A stretch of DNA of 64,000 bases from Cladocopium goreaui (Eukaryota > Sar > Dinophyceae > Suessiales > Symbiodiniaceae): positions 1 to 64,000 of the forward strand of contig CAMXCT020003219.1 in assembly GCA_947184155.2 (NCBI GenBank), in the 5' to 3' direction. Under the pieces are notes generated by a model. It was not told the DNA's origin, ran no database searches, and saw only the letters and a list, made by a program, of their open reading frames with translations. A program made the position numbers and the translations under genes. The first letter of the stretch is position 1, and each line of letters starts with the position of its first letter. Of the stretch, positions 32,211 through 45,039 are shown piece after piece.

Positions 32211-33955
32211 TGGATTTTCCGCCTGGTGGCCTTCGATCCAGACATGACGAAATTTGGAGTCCGGAAGTACTGTAGGTACTCGTACATCGGTCGAGGTCGC
32301 CTGTGGTTGAATTCCATCAAAGATGCGGCATCTTCAAGCCGTATTCATTTTTTGCAAGGGGCCTGAGGCCTGTTTCTATGTTTTCCTTTTTTTTGGCATT
32401 TGGTGCCATGGCATTCAGTGTTGCACGTTCAGGCTTGCTGTCAGCTATCAGTGTGGCTTAAACATGAAACCATTGAACCGGTTGGCCAATACAGAGTGGG
32501 CTTCGCGGCTATAGCTGATTTTAGAGTCTCAAGGTCAGAGTCGCACTGTGAACCGTCAGAGACACTTACTGCATTCCTCCTGGACATTTTCAAATAATCC
32601 ATATATTTGCATATATTCGCTTAGTTTTCCCAACAGGAAATAGTTCCATGGTGTCCGCTGCGACTTCAAGCCTGCTTGCACACATCAACTGGAAATAAAA
32701 CGGCTGTACTTGTTAGAAGTATAGGTACGTAAAATCTCGACAGATCCAGACAGGTTTCAAGCCACTCGGTCCATGATACCCCTGACGGCAGGGGCTGCAT
32801 GGGCCGGAGCACGAAAAGACCCAAGCAAGACGCCGCAACTTGCAGCTTTTCCAAGTAAGGCGGTGGGAAAACCCACAAATTGCTTTCAAGACGCTCACTG
32901 GCCACATGGTTTTCACTGCAAGTTGTTTTTTTTCTAACGACAAGTTGAAGATCTTTACTGAGATTTAAAGATTGTTTTGCTGCTTTGACCCGCTGGAAGA
33001 TTATCCATTTGAAATTCTAGACTTGTTGCAGCTTGGGTTTAGCAAGGGATGGACGTGCCAGATTGTCCTGCACTACCGATATACAGCAGTTTTCCAACAT
33101 GCTGAGTTGGTTTGACTTTTGGGCTCCAATCATGCTGCCAGCGGGATTTGTGGTTGATTTGTTTCAGAAAGCTCAGATTTTGTTCCGCAAGTCTCTACTG
33201 GCTGGCTTGCAGGTCACGCACCAGAGAAAATTGTAGCATTGCTTGACATCGCAAGAAACTATGATCAGTTGTCAATATCTATCCCGTTTCACCCGTATCC
33301 ATAGGGCCCAAAGTCGGCATTTTGAATTGAAGAGCGATCCTTCATGAAACAAAGTGTTGTCGAATTGATCGCGTCATGTCTTGCCCGGATCACCGTTGTG
33401 GAGCATGCTGTTTGGTCCCGCGGCAGTGACTCGGAAATCATCCTACAACAAAGATATTGTCAATTGATGTCAATTGTCAATTTCAGGGAAATCTGTGTCA
33501 GGACCCGACCTGTAAACCCAAAACCCTTAGGTTGATTGTTCTTGTTATCCTTCGCAAGCAAGAGATTCTGCAGCCGTGAGCAGACGAGTTCCCACACAAA
33601 GACTACAGGCCACAAAGCCTTTATATAAGTGCAATATGGATATCCACCACAGGGTGATTGGTGATCAGTGAAATTCTTCACACACGTTTGTCCTTCTTTA
33701 GAGCATTGATAAAGCTGAAAAGCTTTTGATGGACAATTTGCTGTGCAGTGGCCCTTTCACATCTTGCAACGAATCGCAACTTAGCAACCGGTTTCTTGAT
33801 CCAGTGGGAAGAGTTTTGAAACACAGACGACTTGGATAATTTGGATCTTGCTCCACCTTCTCTGCCCTTGCCGGAGCCATGTCTCGCACACCTCGGTATC
33901 ATCGACTCGGTGAGTCCGAGACTCAGGCGGGGCAAACTCCAAACGAATTTGACGC
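32211..33955. other. 3' flank of copy A; no gene seen
   Basis: Aligns with 48440-49460 downstream of copy B up to about 33.5 kb, marking the 3' end of the duplicated unit. No exon recognised. Confidence 0.5.
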
Positions 33956-34600
33956 CCCTGACTCCTGACGGGAGTTTATTTCAACCCCAGAGGTTTCTCA
34001 CATCTGAGTTGAACAGAGCAAAACAATGTAATACCCCCAACCTTCCCCAGGTGGGCCCAAGATAAGCCTGTTCATTTGGCAACCGGCGCCGGGTGCCAGA
34101 TGAACACGCTTATTTTGGACCTTCAAAAAAACACATATGTCATCATATATCCAGATGGCCCAGCATAGGGCCAACATGTCCCAACATAGCCCAAGAAAGG
34201 CCAAACACGGGCGTAAAAATTGATTCAATATTGATGATATAGAAAAGCAGCTAGAGCAGGAACTTGGAGTGACCTGGCGTCACGCTGAGCGCCGATTGGA
34301 TGTTCTTGGTTTGAAATGGGGCCTTCTGGCGCTATTGAAGCGTGATCCCCGGACTCAATCAGAGCAAAATAATATTGCAATTTGTTTGACATGGGAGGTG
34401 TGGACTGAGAGACCTACTTGTGCGCATATGAATAGATCCAACCGTTCCCGTGGCCAGCTAATTTTAGAGTTTTTTTGCTGTCAAACTTGCGCCGCTTGAA
34501 TTTGTTTATAGTCTTATTTCTAAATTGCCCTGGGAATGTCATTTTAAGGTTTGACATGTCGATGATTTTATTTCAACAGAAGGTTGGGGTGACATTTCCC
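33956..34600. repeat. Block R1, copy 2a
   Basis: Begins at GGGAGTTTATTTCAACCCCA and contains GCCGGGTGCCAGATGAACA; the same landmarks recur about 640 bp downstream, so this is the first member of a diverged tandem pair. Confidence 0.6.
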
Positions 34601-36010
34601 CCCTTGGCAGGAGTTTATTTCAACCCCAGAGGTAAGGTTTCTCATATCTGGGTTGAACGTGTCAAAAAATATGTCCAACATTTCCCAAGCGGGCCTAGGA
34701 TAACGTGTTTACCTGGCAACCAATGCCGGGTGCCAGATGAACATTGTTTCTTATATATACGTATATTTATATATAATTACATCTAGATGGTTTAGAGTAG
34801 GGCCAACATGACCCAACATGGGCATAACAAATGATGGTATACACGGTATAGATTCAATTTAGATGATATAGAAAAGCAGCTATTGTTATAACAGTAAGTT
34901 GAACTGACCTGGAGAAAAATGGAAAAGCATCTCTTCACATGCGTCATGCGTAACATAGGAAGGCTCCAACATACGACTTTAAACTGACTGATCGAGTGCA
35001 GGGGTTGCACTCGGCGCTGAGTGGATGTTCTTTGTTTGGAATGGAATTTGGGTCCGCGTAGACCCTCACCTTTTGGCACTCTAGAATCATCACCCCCACA
35101 GTCAGTCAGATACCAGGGTCAGGGCATAAGCAAAATAATATCCCAAACTTGTTTGACTTGGGAGGTATGACTTTATTCAGGCCTACTTTGAGACAAATGA
35201 ATGTGCTCAACGGTTCCTTGGGCCACTTGATTTCATAGTTGATTTTGTTTGCCGTTGAACCTACGGCGGTTGATTTCATGGAGGTTCATGTCCAATTGCC
35301 CTGGGGGGGGTCTCGTTTTGAGACTTAAATCCGGCCCCCCAAGGAACCGGTCATATTACAAAGGGAATATGACAACCACCGTGGTACGGCAAATCATTTT
35401 GCTTCAATTTCCTGTTTCGCAGGTGAAACTTCCAGGTATAGGAATCAGAATGTCCTCTCATTCACCCGCATGACACATGACAGCTTGAATTCAAGAGCTG
35501 TCCACATCTTCCGGGTTTAAGACCCCTGCTACGGATTCAATGGATGACACCGTGCCATTCCGGATGAGGTTTCTCTGTCTGAAGGACCTGGGATCTGACA
35601 AGGCATGGCATCTTTTTTTCCGCCTTTTTCTGGTGCTGGAATGCCTATTTTGGTTGGTCTAGGCTTTTTAAGTCATCAATAATTCAATCAACATGTTTTC
35701 TCGAAATGCCAAATGCTATTTGGTTTAGATCTTAATTTTGGTTCAGCAAACCATCCATCATTTTGGAATATGCCGCGTCACCAATGACTTGGGCCTTACC
35801 CGCATTTTTGTTTGCTTCAGAGGCACTGGAACTTTCTGTTTCAGAGCCATGAGCCTCGTTTTTTCACTCCAATGATGGATTCTGCTTTGCGCTTGCTGTA
35901 TGGGCCCTGTTTGGCCTCATGTGAACCTAGCATGGTTTTAGTGTGGCGAGGCTATTTTTGGATGGATGGCTTGAAATCGACTCGGGCCATATCTAGCAAA
36001 CTGTCTTGAC
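34601..36010. repeat. Block R1, copy 2b
   Basis: Second member of the pair; its part from 34.9 kb matches 10.26-11.28 kb (copy 1). No conserved open frame. Confidence 0.65.
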
Positions 36011-36714
36011 ATGCCGGCTGCTTCTTTTTCACCTCAAATGACATGTTGGTCCCAAAAAAAGGCAGGCACACACGCAGTCACTCTCAGCCAAAAGGTGCTT
36101 TCTGTGGTGTATTTTTGCCATTTTTATAGGGAGTGTCTTTGCATCAACGAGCGCAAGATAGGCAATTTCTTTCGCTGTCAAGACAGTTGTTGGAATGGGA
36201 AAATGTGGCAGGACCTTTGGACAGCAAACGAAAAAACAAATTAATGCCAAGAACCAGGATGTTCTTCAAAATTCTGGTAAATGTGAGGGTTGTTTCCTGC
36301 TTTCTTGGGGCTGATGTTTTTTCAAAACAAACGTGACATTTTGGGTTGATTCACAGCCAGCACATGAAGCAAGATGATGAAAACCATGCAAGTGAACAAA
36401 CAATGAAAACATGAAGACACATGATGAAAACCATGTCAAAAACCATGACACATGAAGAACAATGATGAAACCCATGTCAAAAAGAATGAACACGTGATGA
36501 ACATGATGAAAACCATGTCACACGAGGTGAACACACGATGAACATAATGAACAACATGTGCAACTGAAAGAATAAAGAAAAGTATGAAACATGGATAAAC
36601 GTGGCAAATGTCTTTTTGTTTTATTTGCATTAGCTTATTCATGGAGAACCATTGTTTTCCACGTGTTTCTTTTGCCCCACTCCAGCCAAAAAAATGTTTT
36701 GAGCTCCTCAATTT
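36011..36714. other. No gene seen; ATGAAAACCATGTC simple repeat
   Basis: From 36360 to 36590 degenerate ATGATGAAAACCATG/CACATGAAG words repeat; nothing else recognised. Confidence 0.5.
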
Positions 36715-38990
36715 ATTGTGCCAATTGTCCCCACCTATTCGGTGATTTCTATCCTTGGACCTCATCAATTTTCCCATCGGCAGTTCGTTGTCTTGACATT
36801 TCCCCAGATTTTCCGGGATTTGTCCGATTCTTTAATTCACTGTTCACTTGCTGTAGCCCTATACTGTACTCCACGAAAATATCCCCAGTCCTTGTCCTAT
36901 GGTTTCAACATGCACAGGGTGAGAAGAAGAGCTCCGGATCGTGTTTTCCAGATCAGTTCCATCGGTGCAAAAGCCCGCGCCTTGGCCATGTTGGTGTCAG
37001 CCAGCACCTGGGTGGTGAGGATTTGCTTCCGGACGCAAACCAAAACCCATTTTCTATCCGGTTTCTTCTGGATGTCCAGTGTCTTGGGATTTGGAGATTT
37101 CCGGTCTACTTTTTCCATCTTTTTACGACGTAGCTTGTAGTAACTGGCAGTATTGTGACATTTGCAAGTGTTGAAAACTGACCACGGTCTAAAGTCAAGA
37201 CACTGAAAACCCCTACAGCAATTTGCGGGGTCATGGGGTTCCCTATTTGTAAGCACGGCCCACCATAGAGTATATTGATTTGTACAGCTGTTTGCATTAG
37301 TCACAGAGGCATCCTGCACTTGACATGTACTTGTGAATCATCAAGAGATGCCAATAGTCCGGCATAGCGTAGCAAAGGGTAGCAACAAATTAACACGTGG
37401 CTCACTATAGGGACGAAGTTTCGGAAACGTTACACCCAGCTGTGCCAAATTCGGTCCATGACGGCATCAGGCCCATGGCCAACTTGACGTCTCGGTCTCC
37501 TCACCTTGAGCGCCCGAAAGCGGCGTTGCGGCATCTGAGGTCGTGCGCCCCGAGTCAGCAAAAAGAGATGCGGTCGGAAAAATCTTCAGAGTTGAATACT
37601 TCGGAAAAAATTCGCATCACTTCAGGAGGAAGTTACCAACATTGCAATGGTCAGAACAAAATCCCTTTACCGATGATGCGCCGCAGCATTTTAAGCAGCC
37701 TGACAGAAGCTTGCACTCTGCAATTGCATGCGTTGCAAATGCCCGATAGACAAAGACGATCTACGCAATCTACTGACAAAGCCAGTTGGAATCACATTGA
37801 TAGACATTGACAGACGCATGCACTGAGGGAACCCAGTGGCAACCAAGCAGAAGTCAGAAGTCCAAATCACATGAATCTCTACAAGTTGTGTGCTGGGTGC
37901 AAGTTAGGTGTCACATGGGTTGCACACACTTCACCACACGCGCTCTTGCATCAACTTTAACAAGCCATGTGAATGGAACAGGCTCTACATAGCGGTCCTT
38001 TTTTTCCCGTTCGATTGAATGCTGCATCGCCGGTTAGCCAGCAGATTCAAGGAAGTCAGACACTTGCGCTGGTGGGGATTTCCCCCTTCAAAGCCTCAAC
38101 ATTTTTTGGATCCAGAAGTCAATCAACTTGCACTGCCAAACGCGCCTTTTGCCATTGCACGGGCCTTCCGGTCCCTGTGTCAGCCAGGGGTGCCCAGTCA
38201 AAGTGCACCAGAACGGATTCTGCAGAATAGGTGGTTATGCACAGGGCAGTATCCGAAAGATCGACTGAACGATTCAGTGTGAGAATCACAGCCCTGTTGT
38301 TGACAACGAGTGTGGAAGATGCACAGATTTCACATGCGCAGGGTGACGTTATCTTTTAAGCATTTTTGAGCTTTGAGCATTGCTTGGGGCATGTCTTGGG
38401 TGTGCTTCCTGCGCAATGTGAAGCCTGACTCGGCAGCCCGACCAAATTCTTGAGAAAATTCAGCATTTGATGAGAAACCCGGTGCTGGTCCTTGATTTTG
38501 GCAAAGCATTGAGGTCTTCACGATGGGCTGCTGTATTGGTGCTAGAACTTCCCAGGCGGAGGCAGGAGACAAGGAATTCCAGTCAGGTTCGAGATATCAC
38601 AGCCTGACAGTGATGGGTTTGGCTTTACTTACGACATGGACGGACAACATGTTTTTGTTTTGATCCCGAAGCCGAAGCCTTTTAAGTCATAGAAACCATG
38701 GCCGCCTCAGAAATAGTTATTACACCCAAAAAAGTGTGAAGATATGTCAAGATATGTTTAATGAGATATTACACAGGTATAAGACTGGTTGATCTACATG
38801 CTCAAATCTATCTGGTTTCAACAAGTTCACTGGCGGTCGATTGTTTCGAGGACATGTCGCCGTTCGCAGCGAGCAACTTCGATAGCCCGACGGCTGCCCA
38901 GACAGAGGAGGCAGGAAAACGGGCAGTGAATGGCACTTTTGCACGACTTCCTGCGGCGTTCAGTTGCAACTTGGAAACGTGTCAACCACT
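36715..38990. repeat. Block R2, copy b
   Basis: Collinear with 16.0-18.5 kb and, from about 37.36 kb, nearly identical in places to 53.94-55.6 kb (for example ACTGAGGGAACCCAGTGGCA at 37822 and 54427). Longest frames are not shared between copies. Confidence 0.7.
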
Positions 38991-39061
38991 GATGGAGTTT
39001 GCCCGTCTTCTTGCAAGTCAAATGAGTCTTTTCTCAATTCCGAAGATGCCTTTCATGCAAG

Positions 39062-39121
39062 GTGCAGATGGACCAGCCCTCCGCATCAAGGGCAGAACGT
39101 GGAACCAAAGCGAAGATCGAG
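39062..39121 (+). CDS. 60-nt mini-exon, unit 2, copy 1
   Basis: After CTTTCATGCAAG the frame reads VQMDQPSASRAERGTKAKIE and ends GAG/GCTCAA. Phase 0 at both ends. The 36-nt exon follows after a 204-nt GC-AG intron. Confidence 0.45.
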
Positions 39122-39325
39122 GCTCAATTGCTTTGTCTGACGCTCTCGTGGTATCCAAAGATAGGATATCTAGGTCTGTAGGTGCCGTGTCGTCCCTCAC
39201 TGTTGCGGCATTGCACCGCTATGTATACCAAATCGGATTCTGCCATCCAGCTGGGCCGCTTTCTAGTGGATTTCCTGTGGATGCGTTGTGAACAAGACCT
39301 GTGTGAAAGTTCTTTTCTTGAGCAG

Positions 39326-39361
39326 GCTGACATGGATCCAGGAGGGATTGAAGTGGTGGAG
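39326..39361 (+). CDS. 36-nt mini-exon, unit 2, copy 1
   Basis: ADMDPGGIEVVE between TTCTTGAGCAG and GAG/GCTACA. If not spliced the frame stops three codons later (ATS then TGA), so it could instead be a short terminal exon. Confidence 0.45.
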
Positions 39362-39399
39362 GCTACATCCTGAAACCATGGCCACCTCAGACATGGATG

Positions 39400-39450
39400 T
39401 AATATATATATATAATTATAATATATATATATAATTATAATATATATATA
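39400..39450. repeat. AT microsatellite
   Basis: TATATA/ATTATAATATATA run; the second duplicate has a shorter run at 40064-40080. Confidence 0.8.
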
Positions 39451-39723
39451 GTATAGCACCCAAAAAAGTGTCAGATGTACTGAGACATTAGAGACATTAC
39501 ACAGGTACAAATTGATTAATGATTATTCATTTATCGTCATTATATATGTACATAATCAAATCTATATTTGCTTCCAACCAATTCATTTGTTACGCACCAA
39601 TTCCTGAAGCCGTTCAGTTGCCACTTGGAAACGTGTCAACCACTGATGGAGATTGCTCTTCTTATTGCCAACCAAATATAACCAAATGAGTTTTCTCAGC
39701 GTCGCAGATGCCTTTCTTGCGAG

Positions 39724-39783
39724 GTGCAGATGGACCAGCCCTCCACATCAAGGGCGGAACGTGGAACCAACGTGAAGACCGAG
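39724..39783 (+). CDS. 60-nt mini-exon, unit 2, copy 2
   Basis: VQMDQPSTSRAERGTNVKTE after TTTCTTGCGAG, ending GAG/GC. Same frame and length as the other copies. Confidence 0.45.
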
Positions 39784-39987
39784 GCTCAATTGCTTTGTCT
39801 GACGCTCTCGTGGTATCCAAAGATAGGATATCTAGGTCTGTAGGTGCTGCGTCGTCCGTCACTGTTGCGGCATTGCACCGCTATGTATACCAAATCGGAT
39901 TCTGCCATCCAACTGGGCCGCTTTCTAGTGGATTTCCTGTGGATGCGTTGTGAACAAGACCTGTGTGAAAGTTCTTTTCTTGAGCAG

Positions 39988-40023
39988 GCTGACATGGATC
40001 CAGGAGGGATTGAAGTGGTGGAG
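39988..40023 (+). CDS. 36-nt mini-exon, unit 2, copy 2
   Basis: Nucleotide-identical in the exon to copy 1 (ADMDPGGIEVVE), flanked by the same AG and GC sites. Confidence 0.45.
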
Positions 40024-40341
40024 GCTACATCCTGAAACCATGGCCACCTCAGACATGGATGTAATATATATATATATAGTATAGCACCCAAAAAAGTGTC
40101 AGATGTACTGAGACATTAGAGACATTACACAGGTACAAATTGATTAATGATTATTCATTTATCGTCATTATATATGTACATATTCAAATCTATATTTGCT
40201 TCCAACAAATTCATTTGTTACGCACCAATTCCTGGAGCCGTTCAGTTGCAACTTGGAAACGTGTCAATCACTGATGGAGATTGCTCTTCTTATTGCGAAC
40301 CAAATGAGTTTTCTCAGCGTCGCAGATGCCTTTCTTGCGAG

Positions 40342-40401
40342 GTGCAGATGGACCAGCCCTCCACATCAAGGGAAGGGCCGGCAATCAAAGTGGAGACCGA
40401 G
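40342..40401 (+). CDS. 60-nt mini-exon, unit 2, copy 3
   Basis: VQMDQPSTSREGPAIKVETE after TTTCTTGCGAG, ending GAG/GCTCAT. The 36-nt partner lies 199 nt downstream. Confidence 0.45.
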
Positions 40402-40600
40402 GCTCATATCACTGGGCACAGTTGCCTGCTTTTGTTTGACATCCCCATGGTGTCCAGATATGATATCTAGGGTCTAGACGTGCATTCTCACCTCTGACTC
40501 TTGCGCAGCATTTGAATCGCAAATTGGACACTTCCAGAGGATTTGCAGTCCTTGTGCTATGAACAGGAAGGACCTGTTTGGATGCTTTGTTGTTGAGCAG

Positions 40601-40636
40601 GCTGATTTCGACCCCAGAGAGATTGAAGTGGTGGAG
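40601..40636 (+). CDS. 36-nt mini-exon, unit 2, copy 3
   Basis: ADFDPREIEVVE after TTGTTGAGCAG, ending GAG/GCCATA. It lies about 680 bp upstream of the copy B start codon. Confidence 0.45.
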
Positions 40637-41313
40637 GCCATAGCCCGGAATGAGTTCATCATAGTTCATCAACCCAACCTTTCAACGTCCAGTCTTTATC
40701 AAACTTACATAAAACACCAACGCATTTCTTGCTAGTGCAAGAGTGCTTGTTAGAATTGCATTACATAAGTGCAGCGGAAGAGTCTTGACAGTCTTGATGT
40801 TCTGCGAGCGAGGCACAGCGGGATGACATCAGAGCAGGGGCTGCGGGTGAGTCTTCTGATGTGCCCGAGGTGCATTGGACAAACACAGTTTTGAACGATC
40901 TCCGCTTTACGAATTTTTGCTGCAGCCGAGCCCCTGAGTGGACTTCTATCTAGTCCTCAACACTTGCGGCTTTTCAAGTATTCAGTATTCAGATTTCAAG
41001 AACCGTCCCATTCTTACGAATCACAAATCCAATGATTTCGTTTTTTGCCCATTGAACCTCCGATGTTCATGATCTTTGTGTTTGACAGCTGCTGTTGTGC
41101 GAATCAAAGTGGACATTTTCGATGTGTGTCTTCCAGTGTCTTGATTGTCGGGAGCTCTTGTACTGATTCAACTGAGGGCCTATTATGGCCCATTTTGCCA
41201 TGAACAGTATAATCCAGTGAGATTGTTTCCAGTCGAAACATCGGACCTTTTTTGGAATCCAGGCAGCTGCATGGACATTTAGCAATTTACTTCAGTTTCC
41301 CGAAACGCACACA
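40637..41313. promoter_or_regulatory. Conserved upstream flank of copy B
   Basis: This stretch, with TCTTCCAGTGTCTTGATTGT and CTTGTACTG near 41150, is shared with the flanks of copy A (23.3-23.77 kb) and copy C (59.6-60.1 kb). It is the likely place for a promoter or trans-splice acceptor if the gene starts at the conserved ATG, but no specific motif can be named. Confidence 0.25.
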
Positions 41314-42652
41314 ATGCCTCAGGCCAGCCTCAGGGACTACTTCCTGAAGGACTACAAAGGAGGCGGTGTCTTTCAGCACGAGGCCTACGAGCACCATCCC
41401 GACGAATGGTGCTGGATCCACAAGAGCTCTGGCATCAAGGCACGCGACCGTCGCCATTAGACCCGTTTCGTCACGCCACGTTGTGACGCAGCAGACTCGG
41501 TGCAACCCCAGCAGCAGCTCCTGGCAGGTGTGGCAGGATGCCCTGGACCTGACTCAGTCCGGTGGAAGTGGCGAAGTCGAGTGCTTCTTTCATTACACGA
41601 CTCAGTTGGGGTTCCGAAACATTACGGCTCCACAGAAGAAAGCCGTTGAAGTCTTCGTGCTGCACTCAGTCACCAATCAACATGTCATGTGATGTCATGT
41701 GACATGCGTCTTTTTGCCCGCTCACCTTGCCGATGGCCATAGCCTTGAGCATCCGAAGGCCTCTTTGGTGACCAGCGGTCCGAACGCCAATGCATGGTGG
41801 GGAAAAGGCAAGGTCAGTCACGGATGCGCGTCCATTATTTTGCAGCTGCTGTATCACAACTGACAAAACGTGAGCATTTGCTTCACCGTCTGTGGTTGTG
41901 CACAGCAGGGCGCTTAAGTGCTTTGTTTCTCTCTGACTGAGAGATGTCCTTGGACCTTTGTGTCCACTGCAAACAATTCTGATGAGGAGTTTATAGCGTG
42001 CGAAGAGCGCCCGATGACTGGCCAGATGTGGCAACGCTGATCGACAACAATTACCGCAACATGCACGCGAGAGACGTGAAAACGAAAGGCCGCGAGGCCG
42101 CGGACGAGGAGAGTGTGCATTTCTTAGGCGCAACATTGCCCACAGTTTTGATTCAATTTTTGGATGTGCACATCGTCAGTGTTTGCAGATTAACAGACCT
42201 AGATCCAGTCATGGAGGAGTACGCCTCGCGCGTGGCCTATTGCATCCAATATTGGCCAACGCCGCCGTCACATACGACGTTTCGATTCAACAGACGCCGG
42301 AGATGCAGAAGGAGGCTGGTAGCATCGGGTAGCATTTGTGTGCTTTGCCCGGAGCTGAATCGATTTTGTGTGGACACATGCGGAACCATCTGACTCATGT
42401 TTGCTCTGCACCGTTAGGGCAAGCTTCCCGGCGTGTCCGGGACCCAGTACCTGAGTGCTTCATATGAAAGTTGTTGATAGAGCAATGACTCACACATTGC
42501 TTTCAAGTCCGCTGCCCAGGAACCTGGCAGGAAAGCTGCTCAATGAACCTGTTCAGCCAGAGAGGCAGTGCGTGGTGATCAGGGTGGAAAGAGAGGAGGA
42601 AGTGGGCCACGCCAGCGCAGTGCTGCTGGACACGAAACTTGGCTGCTTTCAG
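41314..42652 (+). pseudogene. TPR gene copy B, head region, 1-bp deletion
   Basis: Exons correspond to copy A: 41314-41439, 41528-41656, 41759-41807, 41987-42108, 42217 to about 42307, and 42520 to about 42652. Intron 1 is 88 nt GC-AG, intron 2 GT-AG, intron 3 GC-AG, intron 4 GA-AG. Motifs are intact in exons 1-4 (YFLKDYKGGGVF, FHYTTQLGFRNI, ASLVTSGPNANAWWGKG, VYSVRRAPDDWPDVATLIDN). In exon 5, copy A reads YCIPLLANSA while B has one base fewer just after YCI (TGCATCCAATATTGGCC), shifting the frame. Exon 6 is intact again (NLAGKLLNEPVQPERQCVV). The head is therefore probably broken, although the downstream TPR exons keep their frames. Confidence 0.6.
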
Positions 42653-42669
42653 GGCTTGGAACTCGGCTA

Positions 42670-44111
42670 ACCATCCAGGGTTACGGCCGTTCAATCCAGG
42701 GGTTTTGTTCCTTTGAGCTTGCCATATCCAGGGGTTAGGATTCGTCCAGTAGGGTTAAATAAGGTGGGGCGAGTTCAAACTTCTATTGGAAAAATGATCC
42801 AGAGGGCTGACAAGTTTTTGGCTTTTGATGAATTATCAAGTTCGAGATGCACACTGGTCCCTTCGGTCGATTTGGACTGCTCTCTTGCTCTCGTTTTGCC
42901 TTTCCTTCTTCCGGGATCTCTGGTCACGTCGCTCCCTGGCAAGTTTACGGAAACTCTCCTGTGGGTCAAAGTATATCAAAGTATCATGGTCGTGGCAGGA
43001 TGGATACCAAACAGAAAGCAAGAAGCTCAAGCTCTGTTTCGAGAGCGGGCGCGCTTGTCAATCCAATATTTTGCACTCCAGATCTAGAAAGGCACACCGC
43101 AAGATAAAAACACCGTTTTCTCGGGCTCCTTGTCCTGCAATTGAAAGTATCTGGGAGTAAAGGCATGGAGCAGAATCGCTTGATGTTTGATCTTGCCACC
43201 TGACCATTCACTTTAAGATGTGGAGAAGGCGTGGAACTTTGAAACTCTTTCAGGAGTGCCCGCGCGACATTGCCTTCTGAGATTTCTTGAGTACGGCCCA
43301 CTTCGAGTTTTATAGTATCTATCGGCTATATTCGTCTATGCCATGTCTATTGACTATGCTATGAGTTGACTTGAATTACCCGCTCCATTTAGGACAAACG
43401 TCTGCCAATTTCAAAAAACCTGGCCTCCCCCACCCTCACGCGCAAAAACGTATGGTTGAAGATCCCGCAAAGCAGGGACCATGGATTGCAGCCCAGTAGC
43501 CAGCAGCCCAGTAGCCAGCTTCTGACTGAAGCCGGGAGCCGTCCCACACCTTGATGATTTTGCGTACCGTTGGCCATTCTCTTGAACTTGATTTGTCTTC
43601 CATGTTGGTGACATGGTCGACCACCGCATTGCCATGTGATAGGCGCAGCCATGTGATAGGCATCATCATGGACCAAGGCTGCGTTGCCGTGCAGATGCCA
43701 CAGCCGAAAGATTGGGCCCTGACAAAGCGCTTTTGGCACTGAATCGGTGCGGACCTCAGTCCCTCCAAAGAGACGAACACATTAGCAAACATGTATTGTT
43801 GAGTCAAGAACTGTACATGGTCTTGTCACCAGAGATTTGCATCCAGAAATGCCGCAAAGCCGCAAAAGTGAAAGCTGTAGATTGCAGTAGGCAACAGTAT
43901 TTACAACAAGCATCAAATAGCATCAATCAGTATAGCCTATAGCAACTGCTCAAGCGTAATCAAAACAATTCGAATCCCAGAATTTCTTGTTTTCTCACCA
44001 GAGATTTGGATCCAGAAATATGCCACGACACCACAACTAGTAAAAAAAGTGCCCTCTCTCCCCCACGGAGCCGTGGGAACTTTTCGGCTCCCGTGGCGCT
44101 CCACGGCTGAG
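42670..44111. other. Large intron of copy B
   Basis: Collinear with 25.03-26.49 kb. Relative to A it lacks about 60 bp near 42.88 kb and carries an extra segment near 43.40 kb. No exon seen. Confidence 0.5.
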
Positions 44112-44277
44112 GCTCGCGTATGTGCTGGAGGACCGCGGCGCCTTCGCCGAGGCCGAGCCGCTGCAGCGCCGATTCCTGGAGGCCACGGAGCGGCGCCTGG
44201 GCCCCGAGCACCGCGAGACGCTCATCGCGGTGAACAACTTGGCGTCGGTGCTGGAGCGCCTGGGGAAGTTTAGCGAG
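44112..44277 (+). CDS. TPR exon 1, copy B
   Basis: 166 nt, phase 2 start like its A counterpart. Reads LAYVLEDRGAFAEAEPLQRR, ERRLGPEHRETLIAVNNLAS, KFSE and ends GAG/GC. Confidence 0.7.
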
Positions 44278-44913
44278 GCGCCGCTGATGCGCTGTGCTGC
44301 AAACACCGTGGCGGATGGATGGTGCTTCATTTTGTGTTAGGAAAAGTTGGGGAAAATGGCAGGAAAACAATCACCGCATTTTCAGATCATCTCAGAATTG
44401 TCATCTATGTAGAAGTGCGATAATGCATGAACATGTCAATTTTACGCAAATCATTTCAAATCATCTCAAATCACGTCATGTATGGACGTGCCAAAACATG
44501 GACATGTCAAAGTTTAGCAAAAGATGTTTGCAAAGAACAGATGCCGCGTTGCAAGTTTCAGTCTGAGATGTCTGAAGCTGTCAAAGCGTTTTTGCCAAAA
44601 AAACACAGAACAGATGCACTCTGAGGTTGGAGTTTATTTGCAAATGGAAGATTGGGACGAAGATGACTCACATCCAAATTTTGTTGAACATGTCAACTCA
44701 TCGACCTTTTTGTGTTTTATTCTTCAAGCTTTGAATCAGCTTTGAATTATGTGTGCATCTTACATGGCACAATTGTATTTGACGTCTTTTTCATCAATCC
44801 AAACACAAAGCCATTGTTCATCTTTCTTCCTGTCCCACATGGTCACATAGTACTCACAGGCAGATCCAGGCCTGGGGCCCCACACCACCGACGCCATCAT
44901 CCCAAGACGCCAG

Positions 44914-45039
44914 GCGGAGGCCCTGCATCGCCGAGCTCTTGCAGGGAGGGAAGCGCACCTCGGCGCGAATCATCCGGACACGCTTGGATCCATGAACAAC
45001 CTGGCGCTGCTCCTGCGGCAGCAGGGGAAGCTGGAGGAG
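44914..45039 (+). CDS. TPR exon 2, copy B
   Basis: 126 nt, phase 0. AEALHRRALAGREAHLG, NHPDTLGSMNNLALLLRQQG, KLEE. Closest to copy A TPR exons 2 and 3; B has only one exon here where A has two. Confidence 0.75.

Larger units (their letters stand above)
39042..40110. repeat. 662-bp tandem duplication carrying the mini-exon pair
   Basis: The segment from about 39045 to 39705 is repeated from about 39707 with few changes (60-nt exons 39062 and 39724; 36-nt exons 39326 and 39988, both 662 bp apart). A third, more diverged copy follows at 40.2-40.65 kb. Confidence 0.85.
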
